Translations under genes and position numbers: made by a program
Notes under the pieces: model-generated
Told to the model about the DNA's origin: nothing
Database searches by the model: none
Seen by the model: only the letters and a program-made list of their open reading frames with translations
In this document: one piece after another, positions 18,501 to 26,373 of the stretch
How the letters are laid out: every line of letters begins with the position of its first letter
Position numbering within the stretch: the stretch's first letter is position 1
Assembly (NCBI GenBank): GCA_002364555.1
Contig: DEYM01000044.1
Coordinates: forward strand, 1,505-41,572
Direction of reading: 5' to 3'
DNA length: 40,068 nt
Origin: Phycisphaerales bacterium UBA3158
GTDB taxonomy: Bacteria > Planctomycetota > Phycisphaerae > Phycisphaerales > SM1A02

Positions 18501-18575
18501 AGCATCTTCATCGACTACGACGAGATCCGGGGCGAAACCAGATTCGGTGCATCCCTTGGCGAAGTGAACTTCTGA
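15540..18575 (+). CDS. lptD: LPS-assembly outer membrane protein LptD-like
   Basis: A 1011-residue secreted protein. The signal peptide has an Arg-rich n-region (QSRSRRR) and a predicted cut after Ala40 (GHACA/ES). About residues 255-480 look like the OstA/LptA-type beta-jellyroll (repeats such as ILLADGSVVVSY, GVYLEGNVIAEADRD, and RMYYDFKTDEAVMVDAV), followed by DMPFFYWPRFRG, the LptD-typical junction to the barrel. The C-terminal half, rich in alternating aromatic and polar residues, should be the outer membrane beta-barrel, ending in Phe as barrel proteins do. LptD inserts LPS at the cell surface. The region at about 40-250 is extra and unassigned. Its presence argues for a true outer membrane. 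rsmA follows 16 bases after. Confidence 0.88.
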   Translation: MAYHLPVQSRSRRRNVNGCTWLIVAALGVAAVMLPGHACAESIKRIPAMSGDRLGGLVLPVEPRDGPIQINAMRAWTWTVEETKRLMLSGDIEIHIADFSFEGETAVVWLDRIPSEDGLINQIVVFLPEVTSRTSQAGTGPQGRNLLITGSSRGDVGLNTAIFNPYRPTGQDALLDLAQKRLSAYVGRLQQSRPVLDMIPQLIDPTPAQQWAPTLGGSVKEAAAAINKLPDAINQEDSGWLKSPQGIVAFSADQLDFETESDENILLADGSVVVSYRPTGVADTTGALRLSSERAVVFLEPGSIRDSAASQMSVESIRGVYLEGNVIAEADRDDYMVRAPRMYYDFKTDEAVMVDAVMRTYDRESNSPVFARASELRQISANRWTGKDVNVSASAFFQPTLSIGSRAVTIDRVPGGLNEEGAIVESSILVDAQDNTLRAGDMPFFYWPRFRGGVDNIPLRGVSTGFGDYEGVMVETTWDVYSLLGIKPPDGIDMTVDVDGYSKRGGGLGYDLVIDQLGHKAQLDLYGMYDSGQQVTDTGIVQDVPKEIRYATLWENTLLLDPSWTIQTQAAWFSDSTFVTAWRPDDYRNRREYESSIYMNWQGENDSLSALGKYNLNEFLSNSWLTASLGYQTEKLPEIIYQRYGDSYFGDRLSHSWDFRLTRMRASIPSGTEEENGLRAGTYLGQNGQPLPSGALIEDAAQFQYMRRSWVNRVSSRQELAYPMKFDGFNLTPFGMAQGIGYFETETTNPEDTDQFRIYGSGGVKVDTQFQRVMNDVQSDFFGLHRMRHVIEPYAVLWYGAANYDPTDFPNYDPEVDNLNKGGAVRAGMTHTFQTNRGGAGRWHSVNWLTLDTNVVFSTGDRTERYPYTQWFDWQPAYSQLGNFFNGSAEWQVSDSLALLSTGTIDFDLGGFSRGSVGVEINHTPQFSTFVEYRYVQAGESKILSLGANYEISDTYVIAVLPQYDFSAEKFQSVRADITRAFPDFDLSIFIDYDEIRGETRFGASLGEVNF

Positions 18576-18591
18576 GCAAGCCGTCGGATAC

Positions 18592-19404
18592 ATGCAGACT
18601 CTCTCTGAAATACGCATGCTTCTCGCAGAACGAGGCCTGAAACCACTGAAGCGTTTCGGCCAGAATTTCCTCCACGACCACAATCAGTTGCGGAAACTCG
18701 TCGATGCCGCTGACCTGTCTCCCGGGGATCTTGTTCTCGAAGTCGGGCCGGGTACCGGAACCCTCACCGAAGCACTTCTCGAAAAGGAGGCTCGGGTCAT
18801 CGCCGCCGAAATCGACGAGGGGCTGGCCGATCTCATGAGAGATCGCTTCGGAGACCGAATCCAGCTCATCCGTGGGGACTGCCTGGCTACGGGGCGACGA
18901 CTGTCGGATCCCATTCGGGAAGCGATAGGCGATTCGTCATGGAGACTCGTGGCCAACCTCCCCTACCAGGCCGCCAGTCCACTGATGATCGAGCTACTGC
19001 TCAATCACCCCCACTGCCAGGGGCAGTACGTCACCATCCAGCGAGAAGTCGCCGAAAGGCTGAATGCTTCACCAGGAGATCGACAGAGAGGGCCACTGGG
19101 TATTCTGGCGACCACCTTCGGCGAAGTCGATCGCATCGGGGATATCCCGGGAAGCTGCTTCTGGCCAGCCCCCAAGGTCACCAGCTCCATGGTCTCCATT
19201 CGCCCCAGATCATCACGACCTGATCTGGATGGCAACGCATTCGCTCGTTTCATCTCCCTGCTCTTCGCCAAGAGAAGAAAACAGCTGGGAAGCATCTTTG
19301 GACGCTCCACCGTGCTTCCAGACGGAATCGATCCGATCTGGAGAGCTGAAGTCCTGACTGATCAACAGTTGATGATGCTCTTCCAGACCGTCGCGTTCGA
19401 ATGA
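18592..19404 (+). CDS. rsmA: 16S rRNA (adenine(1518)/(1519)-N(6))-dimethyltransferase RsmA (KsgA)
   Basis: RsmA dimethylates two adjacent adenines in the 3' hairpin of 16S rRNA late in 30S assembly. At 270 residues it has normal length. The motifs are LKRFGQNFLHDHNQL, the SAM site LEVGPGTGTLTEALL, AAEIDEGLADLM, the catalytic ANLPYQAASPLMIEL, and the C-terminal FAKRRKQLGS. The start ATG at 18592 fits the family. It lies in a row with lptD, an association also seen in Proteobacteria (lptD-surA-pdxA-rsmA). The gene ends four bases from the convergent efp gene. Confidence 0.97.
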   Translation: MQTLSEIRMLLAERGLKPLKRFGQNFLHDHNQLRKLVDAADLSPGDLVLEVGPGTGTLTEALLEKEARVIAAEIDEGLADLMRDRFGDRIQLIRGDCLATGRRLSDPIREAIGDSSWRLVANLPYQAASPLMIELLLNHPHCQGQYVTIQREVAERLNASPGDRQRGPLGILATTFGEVDRIGDIPGSCFWPAPKVTSSMVSIRPRSSRPDLDGNAFARFISLLFAKRRKQLGSIFGRSTVLPDGIDPIWRAEVLTDQQLMMLFQTVAFE

Positions 19405-19408
19405 GCGA

Positions 19409-19984
19409 TCAGGCCTTGCCCAGATAGTCGCCATTCTCGGTGTTGATCTTGACGACCTGGCCGATCTCGATGAAGGGAGGCACTCGTACACGGGCACCGG
19501 TTTCAACCGTGGCTTCCTTGAGCTGATTCGTGGCGGTGGCACCCTTCGGCTGGGCGATGGTATCCGTGATGGCCAGTTCGACTGAAGCTGGCAGATCCAC
19601 ACCCAGGCATCGACCGTCGTACAACATCACGGTCACGTCGAGATTTTCCTTGAGCCACTGACTCTGCTCGGTCGGAATGGCCTCTGAATCGATCTCCATC
19701 TGATCATAGGTCTCGCCGTCCATGAAGACGTAGGGACCATTGCCCTGACCACTACTGTCATAGAGATACTGCATGACACGCTTGTCGATGCTGACATCCT
19801 CGAGCTTGTCGGAGGAGTTGAATCGATTGATCTTGATGGTGCCCGTCTCGACGTTCTTCATCTTCGCCTGGACGTATGCCGGCCCCTTGCCGGGCTTGAC
19901 ATGCTCGGTACCGATCACGGTGTTCAACTGCCCGTTGAAGATCAGAGCCTGACCTCGTTTCAAATCTGTTGCCTTGATTGGCAT
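19409..19984 (-). CDS. efp: Translation elongation factor P
   Basis: EF-P binds between the P and E sites of the ribosome and rescues stalling at polyproline. The 191-residue protein has the three-domain EF-P layout. The N-terminal KOW-like domain starts MPIKATDLKRGQAL, and the modification loop HVKPGKGPAYVQAK carries the Lys that meets the P-site tRNA. The central domain contains NRFNSSDKLEDV, and the C-terminal OB domain ends with ARVRVPPFIEIGQVVKINT. I chose the ATG at 19984 because GGAG lies 8 bases upstream. It lies 54 bases downstream of rny on the same strand and could be co-transcribed. No modification enzyme gene (epmA, earP or ymfI type) is in the window. Confidence 0.97.
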   Translation of the reverse strand: MPIKATDLKRGQALIFNGQLNTVIGTEHVKPGKGPAYVQAKMKNVETGTIKINRFNSSDKLEDVSIDKRVMQYLYDSSGQGNGPYVFMDGETYDQMEIDSEAIPTEQSQWLKENLDVTVMLYDGRCLGVDLPASVELAITDTIAQPKGATATNQLKEATVETGARVRVPPFIEIGQVVKINTENGDYLGKA

Positions 19985-20038
19985 CTGTGTATCTCCAGAA
20001 AGTATTGACAAGTATTCAGACGGTCTCGATTCGAGAAC

Positions 20039-21634
20039 CTATCGTGCGGTCGCTTCAGCCCGTGTCTCTCGCAGTACGGTGACCTTGATCTCACCAGGGA
20101 AGGTCATCTCCTCCTCGACACGCTTGGCGATCTTCTCGGCGATTCTAAAGGCATCGTCGTCATCCGCCCGATCGGCGTTCACGATAACGCGAACCTCACG
20201 ACCGGCCTGAATGGCGAACGCCTCGGCAACCGAGTTGTCCTCCTTGGCGATGCCCTCGAGCTGCTGCAGTCTCTGGACGTACATCTCCATGGATTCGCGT
20301 CTGGCACCGGGCCTCGCACCTGAAACGGCATCGGCCGCCATGACGATCGGTGTATAGGGTGTCGTCGACGGTATGTCGGAATGGTGGCCGCCAATGGCAT
20401 TGAGCACGGCTTCTGATTTCTCGCCATAGCGTTTGGCGAATTCCATTCCGATGGCTGGGTGGCCGCCTTCCATCTCGTGGTCCATCGCCTTGCCGATGTC
20501 ATGGAGGAAACCACATCGTCGGGCAAGCTCACCGTCGAGACCGAGTTGATCGGCGATGATCTGGCTCAGATACGCCACTTCGATGGAGTGCCTCAGGACA
20601 TTCTGCCCGAAGCTCGTTCGGAAGTGCAGCTTGCCCATCGCCTCGACGATCTTGGGATGCAGACTCCTGATGTTGGCTTCCAGTGTCGACTCGTTGCCCA
20701 TCGCGACGATGCGTTCATTCATGTCCTTTCGAACGGCTGAAACGACTTCCTCGATTCTCGATGGATGCACGCGACCGTCCGTCACGAGTTTCTGGAGCGC
20801 CTCACCGGCGATGGCTCTACGTATGGGGTCGAAGCAGGAGACTGCGATGACGCCCGGCGTATCGTCGACCATGACATCCACACCGGTCGCTCGCTCGAGC
20901 GCCCTGATGTTGCGTCCTTCACGACCGATGACACGTCCCTTGAGATCATCCGATGGAATCTTGACGGCCTTCACGGTCGAATCCGCCACATGCTCCGCGG
21001 CAAATCGCTGAATCGCCATCAAGGTGATCTCTCGACTGTCGCTTCTGGCTGATTGCTCTGCGCTTTCCATGATTTCCCGTCGTACGGCGGCCGCATCATG
21101 TCTGCTCTGTTCCTCGACTCGCTCCAGAAGGACCGCCTTGGCATCCTCAACACTCATAGTGGAGACTTCAGCCAGTCTGGCGGTGATGTCCTCTTCACGC
21201 CGATCCAGGGTGGCGTCTTTCTCCTGGAGAGATTTTTCGAGACCGTCGAGTTCATTGGTTCGAAGATCCTGCTTGGATTGCCTCTTGTCCGCCTGCTGGA
21301 GCTTCTTGTCGAGACTGTCTTCACGACGATCGAGACGATCCTGATCCTTCTTCAGTCCCGATCGAAGATCATCGAGCTCCTTCTCCAGGCTCTCTCGCCT
21401 TTCTCGCACATGGCGTTCCGCCTCGAGTTCGGCCTTGTTGCGGATGGTCTCCGATTCGGCACCGGCAGCCTGACGAATACCGTCAGCCTCTCGTTTGGCC
21501 GTACGGATCGTGCCCCCGATCAGAAGCTTGATCAGACCGGCACCGGCGACGATGCCAACGATCAGACAAATAACACCGATGATGATGATGCCCTGAGTAC
21601 CCAGAATTTCCGGAGAAGTGGCTGTGGCAATCAC
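20039..21634 (-). CDS. rny: Ribonuclease Y
   Basis: RNase Y is a membrane-anchored endoribonuclease that starts bulk mRNA decay in bacteria lacking RNase E. The 531-residue protein shows an N-terminal membrane segment (about 14-36, GIIIIGVICLIVGIVAGAG), a long charged coiled coil (about 45-190), a KH RNA-binding domain (PSDDLKGRVIGREGRNIRAL) and an HD domain with GFLHDIGKAMDHEM (His378-Asp379) and GGHHSDIPS. I chose the GTG at 21634 because GGAGG lies 5 bases upstream; a TTG at 21646 is in frame. The gene has a long upstream leader on its strand. efp follows. Confidence 0.97.
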   Translation of the reverse strand: MIATATSPEILGTQGIIIIGVICLIVGIVAGAGLIKLLIGGTIRTAKREADGIRQAAGAESETIRNKAELEAERHVRERRESLEKELDDLRSGLKKDQDRLDRREDSLDKKLQQADKRQSKQDLRTNELDGLEKSLQEKDATLDRREEDITARLAEVSTMSVEDAKAVLLERVEEQSRHDAAAVRREIMESAEQSARSDSREITLMAIQRFAAEHVADSTVKAVKIPSDDLKGRVIGREGRNIRALERATGVDVMVDDTPGVIAVSCFDPIRRAIAGEALQKLVTDGRVHPSRIEEVVSAVRKDMNERIVAMGNESTLEANIRSLHPKIVEAMGKLHFRTSFGQNVLRHSIEVAYLSQIIADQLGLDGELARRCGFLHDIGKAMDHEMEGGHPAIGMEFAKRYGEKSEAVLNAIGGHHSDIPSTTPYTPIVMAADAVSGARPGARRESMEMYVQRLQQLEGIAKEDNSVAEAFAIQAGREVRVIVNADRADDDDAFRIAEKIAKRVEEEMTFPGEIKVTVLRETRAEATAR

Positions 21635-22094
21635 GGGGACCTCCAATCAGCACAGGCGGCAAAGACGCCTGGTGCACATGGCGGTTCCTCCAGCAATAAA
21701 TCCGCTCGCGAGAACACAGTTGAGCAACCCGAAAAGGGGTTGATAGAAAATGAAAGAGCCTTCAAACAGACTATCCAGACAGCTTCAGCTGTCTGTTTCG
21801 GCTACTCGAAGAGTCGTCGCCGGTGGCAACCGTTTCATTTTCTCCTGCGGGTCTACATCCGGAAAAACGAGTTTTCCGAATCATTATCCATGAATTGTGA
21901 CGGTGAATCATCTCACCACGAAATCAAAGAACGAACCTGAATCTATCGGTAACCTGAGGCCATCGAATCTATCGGGCCTCATCAGGCTGACCGCCGGCAA
22001 TCGCCGGTACGAGCGGCTCTACCCTGAGGAAGAACCGGTTAAAAAGAGTGCTGTGATCCACGAGTACGTCCCGTGGACGAACACCCAGTCATAA
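21635..22094 (-). promoter_or_regulatory. Long hairpin-rich leader of rny
   Basis: About 460 bases separate the predicted rny promoter from its start and hold no credible gene. Several perfect inverted repeats are visible, given here on plus-strand coordinates: CAACCC/GGGTTG at 21725-21742, CAGACAGC/GCTGTCTG at 21776-21795, CGGAAAA/TTTTCCG at 21860-21878, TGAGGCC/GGCCTCA around 21953-21985, CCGGC/GCCGG at 21994-22007 and TCCACG/CGTGGA near 22058-22078. An 11-base direct repeat GAATCTATCGG occurs at 21939-21949 and 21965-21975. The stretch could be a regulatory 5' leader or contain a separate structured RNA. It also includes the upstream region of the divergent permease gene. Confidence 0.5.
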
Positions 22095-22100
22095 GGATTC

Positions 22101-22130
22101 ATTATCCTTCCATTGTCGGGGCCATGTCAA
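22101..22130 (-). promoter_or_regulatory. Sigma-70-like promoter for the rny leader
   Basis: On the minus strand a perfect TTGACA (22130-22125) is followed by an 18-base spacer and GATAAT (22106-22101), 5 of 6 matches to the -10 consensus. It is the best promoter I see in the window. The start of transcription would be near 22094, giving a leader of about 460 bases before rny. Confidence 0.6.
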
Positions 22131-22167
22131 GGATTCAAAAAATCGAATCCAAGGGAGACGCCTGTTC

Positions 22168-24021
22168 ATGCCCAAGATCCTCAATTGGCTGCTGAGACTG
22201 GCACCCACCAACCCGATCTGCATTCGGATCGTCGCCGGTGGTGGTCGTCGATGGCGTGACATGGTCATCCGTGCCCTGTATCTGAGCTTCATGATCGCAT
22301 TGACGCTGAGTGTGCTCCTGGGGAACCTCGGCTCCGGATACTTCTCGATGCGAGGACTTGCCTCCAGCGGCGCCTCGATTTTCCAGGCCACTGCCTATGT
22401 GCAGATCATCCTGATCTGCCTGCTGACACCCCTCTTCATGGCGGGTGCCATCGTGCAGGAATCAAACCCGCGAACCTGGGACATCCTGCTCTCGACACCA
22501 CTCAACTCCGCGCAGATAGTCCTCGGGAACATCCTTGGCAGGCTCTTTTTCATAGTGGCCCTGCTGCTGGCAAGCCTGCCTCTGTTCATCTTTCTACAGA
22601 TGTTCGGGGGCGTCCCGGGACATACGATCATCGACAGCTACGTGATCGCGATATGCTCGGCTCTGCTGGTGGCCTCCATCGCGGTCACCCTGAGTGTCAC
22701 ACGAATCATCGGCAAGAAAGCCGTCTTCGTCTTCTACGCCGCGATCGTGCTCTATCTGGTGGGCACCTTCGTGCTCGATTCGATTCTTCGGACTCCAATA
22801 AACACCACGGCCGGCATCGCGGCCAACTCGACCACGTGGCTCACACCACTCAACCCGTTTCTGGCCATCGAGGCGCTTCTGCAGCCAAGCACCTATCAGA
22901 CCGTGGAAGTCTGGGGGCGTGGCTGGCTCCACACACAATGGATGATGCATCCGGTCCAGACCTTCAATTGGCTTTGCTGCCTGATATCAGTGATTCTTGT
23001 CGTCTACGCGACGCTGAGAGTACGTCTGCTGATATTCCCGAATATCAACATCGACTGGTTGCTGAAGGTGTTCAAACTCTCACCTGACGGGGCCGTCACC
23101 AGGATGCCCAGGCCAGTCGGACAGAATCCCATCGCCTGGCGAGAGTCCCATCTCAGACGCAACCTTGGATCCATCTGCTCAAGATGGGGCTTTCTCATCG
23201 TCGGCCTGCTGCTTCTTGTCGGTGTCCTGATCAACTACGCCATGTCGGATGGTCTGCAAGACAGCATTCGATTCACGCGTCTGATGCTGACGGGACTTCT
23301 GATGGCCGAAGTGATCATCGTGGTGCTCACCGCCGTGAATCTGAGCGCAACGGCCGTCAGCGGCGAACGGGAGGATGGATTCCTCGACCTGATACTGACC
23401 ACCCCCATACAACCGGGTGCCTATCTGGCCGGCAAGAACCTCGGTCTGGTGAAGTATCTCATGCCGATGATTGCATTGCCCGTCGTGAGCATGCTCCTCA
23501 TCTCACTGTTCATGTATGCCGGTGGCGTGGGTCCACCGGTCGTCTTCGAACGGCTCATGGCCAACGGTATGCTCGTTCAGGAACCACTTGTGATCCCGTC
23601 GCTTGGCATCGCCTTCATGCTGGTCTTTGTCCCATTCATCGCCTTCTGCGTCATGGTCGGCCTTCACTGGTCGATTCGTTCACGAGGAAACATCGGATCC
23701 GTGGTGGCCTCCGTGCTTCTGCTCTCCTCACTCTTTCTGATGCTGGGTCTATGCGTCATGCCAGCGGGAGTCAATCTGCCCATGCTTGGCGTGCTGCTGA
23801 CGAATCTCAATCCGGCCAACATGCTCATCACCCTGGAGGATCCCGTGTCATGGCTTGCCAAGAGTTGGCAGAGCGATCCTGAGGGTGGAACCATCCAGTT
23901 CATGATGATCATTGGCGGCCTGATCAGTGGTGGCATCTATCTCGGTCTGGCATGGGCCATGCACAAATCAATGACGCGGACCTTCATGATGACGGTCAGG
24001 CGGCTATCCGGAACCCAGTGA
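22168..24021 (+). CDS. ABC-2 type transporter permease, internally duplicated
   Basis: A 617-residue integral membrane protein with about twelve membrane segments in two similar halves. Each half has the ABC-2/ABC-2-like coupling signature: QESNPRTWDILLSTPLNSAQ near residue 93 and GEREDGFLDLILTTPIQPGA near residue 400. Such permeases pair with a cytoplasmic ATPase to export lipids, polysaccharides or drugs, but no partner ATPase or periplasmic subunit is adjacent. The ATPase must be encoded elsewhere if the transporter is active. Start ATG at 22168 has GGGAG upstream. It is convergent with pdhC. The substrate is unknown. Confidence 0.82.
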   Translation: MPKILNWLLRLAPTNPICIRIVAGGGRRWRDMVIRALYLSFMIALTLSVLLGNLGSGYFSMRGLASSGASIFQATAYVQIILICLLTPLFMAGAIVQESNPRTWDILLSTPLNSAQIVLGNILGRLFFIVALLLASLPLFIFLQMFGGVPGHTIIDSYVIAICSALLVASIAVTLSVTRIIGKKAVFVFYAAIVLYLVGTFVLDSILRTPINTTAGIAANSTTWLTPLNPFLAIEALLQPSTYQTVEVWGRGWLHTQWMMHPVQTFNWLCCLISVILVVYATLRVRLLIFPNINIDWLLKVFKLSPDGAVTRMPRPVGQNPIAWRESHLRRNLGSICSRWGFLIVGLLLLVGVLINYAMSDGLQDSIRFTRLMLTGLLMAEVIIVVLTAVNLSATAVSGEREDGFLDLILTTPIQPGAYLAGKNLGLVKYLMPMIALPVVSMLLISLFMYAGGVGPPVVFERLMANGMLVQEPLVIPSLGIAFMLVFVPFIAFCVMVGLHWSIRSRGNIGSVVASVLLLSSLFLMLGLCVMPAGVNLPMLGVLLTNLNPANMLITLEDPVSWLAKSWQSDPEGGTIQFMMIIGGLISGGIYLGLAWAMHKSMTRTFMMTVRRLSGTQ

Positions 24022-24041
24022 TGGCCGAGGACCGTGATCGA

Positions 24042-25373
24042 TCAGACCAGAATCTGAGCTGGATTCTCGATGAATTCGCGAAGTGAGACCAGATACTGAG
24101 CAGCCGTAGCTCCATCGACGACCCGGTGATCGTTGCTCAGAGTGGCGTTCATCTCGTATCCGACAGCCAGTTCACCATCTCTGACAACCGGCTTCTGGAT
24201 CGCGGCACCCGCAGCGAGAATGGCACTGTTGGGAGGATTGATGATCGCCGTGAAGTCGTCCACACCGAACATGCCAAGATTCGAAATCGTGAACGTGGAG
24301 TCGCTCATCTCTTCAACGGTCAGACCGCGAGTGCGAGCCTTCTCGGACAAGGCCTTTGTTTCCGCCGAGATGACGCGGATGCTCTTGCGATCGGCATTTC
24401 TGATCGTCGCCACGACGAGTCCTCCACCACGCTCCTGGGGGAGTGCAATGGCCACACCGATGTTCACATCACCGTGATAGACGATCGAATCGTCTGCCCA
24501 CGATGCATTCATCAGCGGATTCTCGTACATCGCCAATGCACAGGCACGCACGAGCAGATCGTTCACACTGATCTTCGAACCTGTTCCAGCAAGCTGGGTG
24601 TTGAGAGAGGACCGAAGAGCCATCAGCGGATCGACATTGAATGTCATGCTGACTTGGTAATGGGGAATCGTCTGCTTGGAATCGACCAGTCTCTGGGCGA
24701 TCGTCTGCCGCATGGTGGTCACGGGCTCGCGGTGCGACTGGAGCGCACCTGGTATCGCGATCAGATCAGGGGACTGTTCGGGTGTCGTGACCGGTGTCGC
24801 TGCCACGGCGGTGGGCGGTGGAGTCATCGACCTTTGTGCAGGCTTGGCGGCCGGCGCGACGGCCGATCGAGTCTCTTCTCCTGCACCTGCCGCGGCCAGA
24901 ACATCCCGCTTGACGATGCGACCGGAAGGGCCAGAACCGACGAGTGTGCTCACTTCCACGCCATGGTCTTCAGCCAGACGTCTGGCAACTGGTGAAATCC
25001 GTAGTGGGCCTCCACCTGCTGCCTTCGGCTGGCGATCGGCGACCACCGGTTCGGACGGTGTCGCTTCAGCCGGCTCGGCGACCTGCGATGGGGACGGGGA
25101 TGGGGATGCCGGCATCACATCGTCAGCCGACTCGTCCTCCTCCAGAAGCACGGCCACGACCGTACCGACATCAACGGCCTGCCCCTCACCAACGGCAAGG
25201 CTGTTGACCGTGCCGTCATCGAATGACTGCATCTCCATGGTGGCCTTGTCCGTCTCGACGTCTGCAAGGACGTCTCCGGCGGAGACCTCATCGCCCTCGG
25301 CGATGTGCCACTTGATGATGGTCCCCTTCTCCATCGTGTCGGAGAGTCGCGGCATCGTGATCTCGATGGTCAT
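24042..25373 (-). CDS. pdhC: Dihydrolipoyllysine-residue acetyltransferase (pyruvate dehydrogenase E2)
   Basis: A 443-residue E2 subunit. A single lipoyl domain has MPRLSDTMEKGTI, typical of pyruvate dehydrogenase E2, and the lipoylated Lys43 in VETDKATME. An acidic, Ser/Pro-rich linker follows. The E1/E3-binding domain contains RISPVARRLAEDHGV and GPSGRIVKRDVL, and the catalytic domain ends with NDHRVVDG (His416). The ATG at 25373 gives the canonical N-terminus; the frame is open further upstream inside pdhB but those residues resemble nothing. It follows pdhB by 16 bases, with pdhA before that, as a complete E1-alpha/E1-beta/E2 set. E3 is missing here. Confidence 0.96.
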   Translation of the reverse strand: MTIEITMPRLSDTMEKGTIIKWHIAEGDEVSAGDVLADVETDKATMEMQSFDDGTVNSLAVGEGQAVDVGTVVAVLLEEDESADDVMPASPSPSPSQVAEPAEATPSEPVVADRQPKAAGGGPLRISPVARRLAEDHGVEVSTLVGSGPSGRIVKRDVLAAAGAGEETRSAVAPAAKPAQRSMTPPPTAVAATPVTTPEQSPDLIAIPGALQSHREPVTTMRQTIAQRLVDSKQTIPHYQVSMTFNVDPLMALRSSLNTQLAGTGSKISVNDLLVRACALAMYENPLMNASWADDSIVYHGDVNIGVAIALPQERGGGLVVATIRNADRKSIRVISAETKALSEKARTRGLTVEEMSDSTFTISNLGMFGVDDFTAIINPPNSAILAAGAAIQKPVVRDGELAVGYEMNATLSNDHRVVDGATAAQYLVSLREFIENPAQILV

Positions 25374-25389
25374 TGGACGTTCGTCTTTC

Positions 25390-26373
25390 TCAGGCGTTAT
25401 ACGTGGCGCTTCGAACCGCCTCGCAGATCTTGCGAGGGTTCGGCAGCATTTCCGCTTCAAGGTTGTGGGCATATGGAGCCGGTACATCGTCACTGTGGAC
25501 TCGGTGGACATGATTGTCCAGATCGTCGAAACAGTGCTTGTGGACTTCGGCGGCAACTTCGGAACCAATCGACGCGAACGACCACGACTGGTCTACGACG
25601 ACGCAGCAGTTGGTCTTTCGGACGGATGTCACGATCGATTCGATATCAAGTGGCTTGATGGAGCGACCATCGATGACTTCGCAGTCGATGCCCTCCTTCG
25701 CGAGCTGCTCCGCGGCTTCCATGCAGAAGTGCACGGGTCGCCCGAAGCTGACGAGAGTACAGTCCGCACCTTCGCGCCGTGTGACGGCCTTGCCGATGGC
25801 GATCTCGTAGGGGGACTCAGGTACTTCCCCGGTCATTGACAGCATTCGCTCCGACTCCAGACAGAAGACCGGGTCGGGATCTCTGATGGCTGCCGTCAGG
25901 AGTCCCTTGGCGTCGTATGGATCCGAGGGAATCACGATCTTCAGACCAGGCACATTGGCGTACAACGACTCGACACACCATGAATGGGTGGAGCCCAACT
26001 GGCCTCCGGCGCCGTCATTGCCTCGGAAGACAATCGGAACCTGAAGCTGGCCACCGCTCATGTAGAGCATCTTGGGAGCGTTGTTGAGAATCTGATCGGC
26101 GGCGACGAGACTGAAGGACCAGCTCATGAACTCGACGATCGGTCGAAGACCCATCATGGCGGCGCCGATACCCAGACCGGCGAAACCGGTTTCGGAAATC
26201 GGTGCATCGATGATCCTCTTGGGGCCGAATTCATCGAGCATGCCGCGACTGACCTTGTAGGCCCCGTCGTACTCGGCAACCTCTTCGCCAATGAGGAAGA
26301 CCCTGGGGTCGTCTCTCATCTCGTCGGACATGGCCTCTCGAAGGGCATCTCTAAATTCGATGGTCCTGGACAT
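25390..26373 (-). CDS. pdhB: Pyruvate dehydrogenase E1 component, beta subunit
   Basis: A 327-residue E1-beta subunit of the heterotetrameric pyruvate dehydrogenase. The motifs are MSRTIEFRDALREAM, FLIGEEVAEYDGAYKVSRG, DAPISETGFAGLGIGAAMMG, PIVEFMSWSF, GNDGAGGQLGSTHSW and, near the C-terminus, DVPAPYAHNLE. With PdhA it decarboxylates pyruvate using thiamine diphosphate. The ATG at 26373 shares one base with the pdhA stop (TGATG), so translation is coupled and the 1:1 subunit ratio is easily kept. The frame stays open upstream inside pdhA, but those residues are not family-like. Confidence 0.96.
   Translation of the reverse strand: MSRTIEFRDALREAMSDEMRDDPRVFLIGEEVAEYDGAYKVSRGMLDEFGPKRIIDAPISETGFAGLGIGAAMMGLRPIVEFMSWSFSLVAADQILNNAPKMLYMSGGQLQVPIVFRGNDGAGGQLGSTHSWCVESLYANVPGLKIVIPSDPYDAKGLLTAAIRDPDPVFCLESERMLSMTGEVPESPYEIAIGKAVTRREGADCTLVSFGRPVHFCMEAAEQLAKEGIDCEVIDGRSIKPLDIESIVTSVRKTNCCVVVDQSWSFASIGSEVAAEVHKHCFDDLDNHVHRVHSDDVPAPYAHNLEAEMLPNPRKICEAVRSATYNA

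Noticed and set aside
20022..20039. TCTCGA-T-TCGAGA palindrome between rny and efp
   Set aside because: Real, but a 1-base centre cannot fold as a strong hairpin and no T run follows; not enough to call a terminator or operator.
20459..21940. Plus-strand open frames opposite rny and into the following intergenic region
   Set aside because: They mirror RNase Y; the part beyond rny at 21647-21940 is low in coding character and full of hairpins.
22042..22092. Possible 17-codon leader peptide directly after the rny promoter (minus strand)
   Set aside because: It would start about two bases from the predicted transcript start with no ribosome binding site and has no repeated codon typical of attenuation.
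21635..22094. 6S RNA, tmRNA or RNase P RNA in the rny leader
   Set aside because: None of the conserved sequence signatures I know for these RNAs could be recognised.
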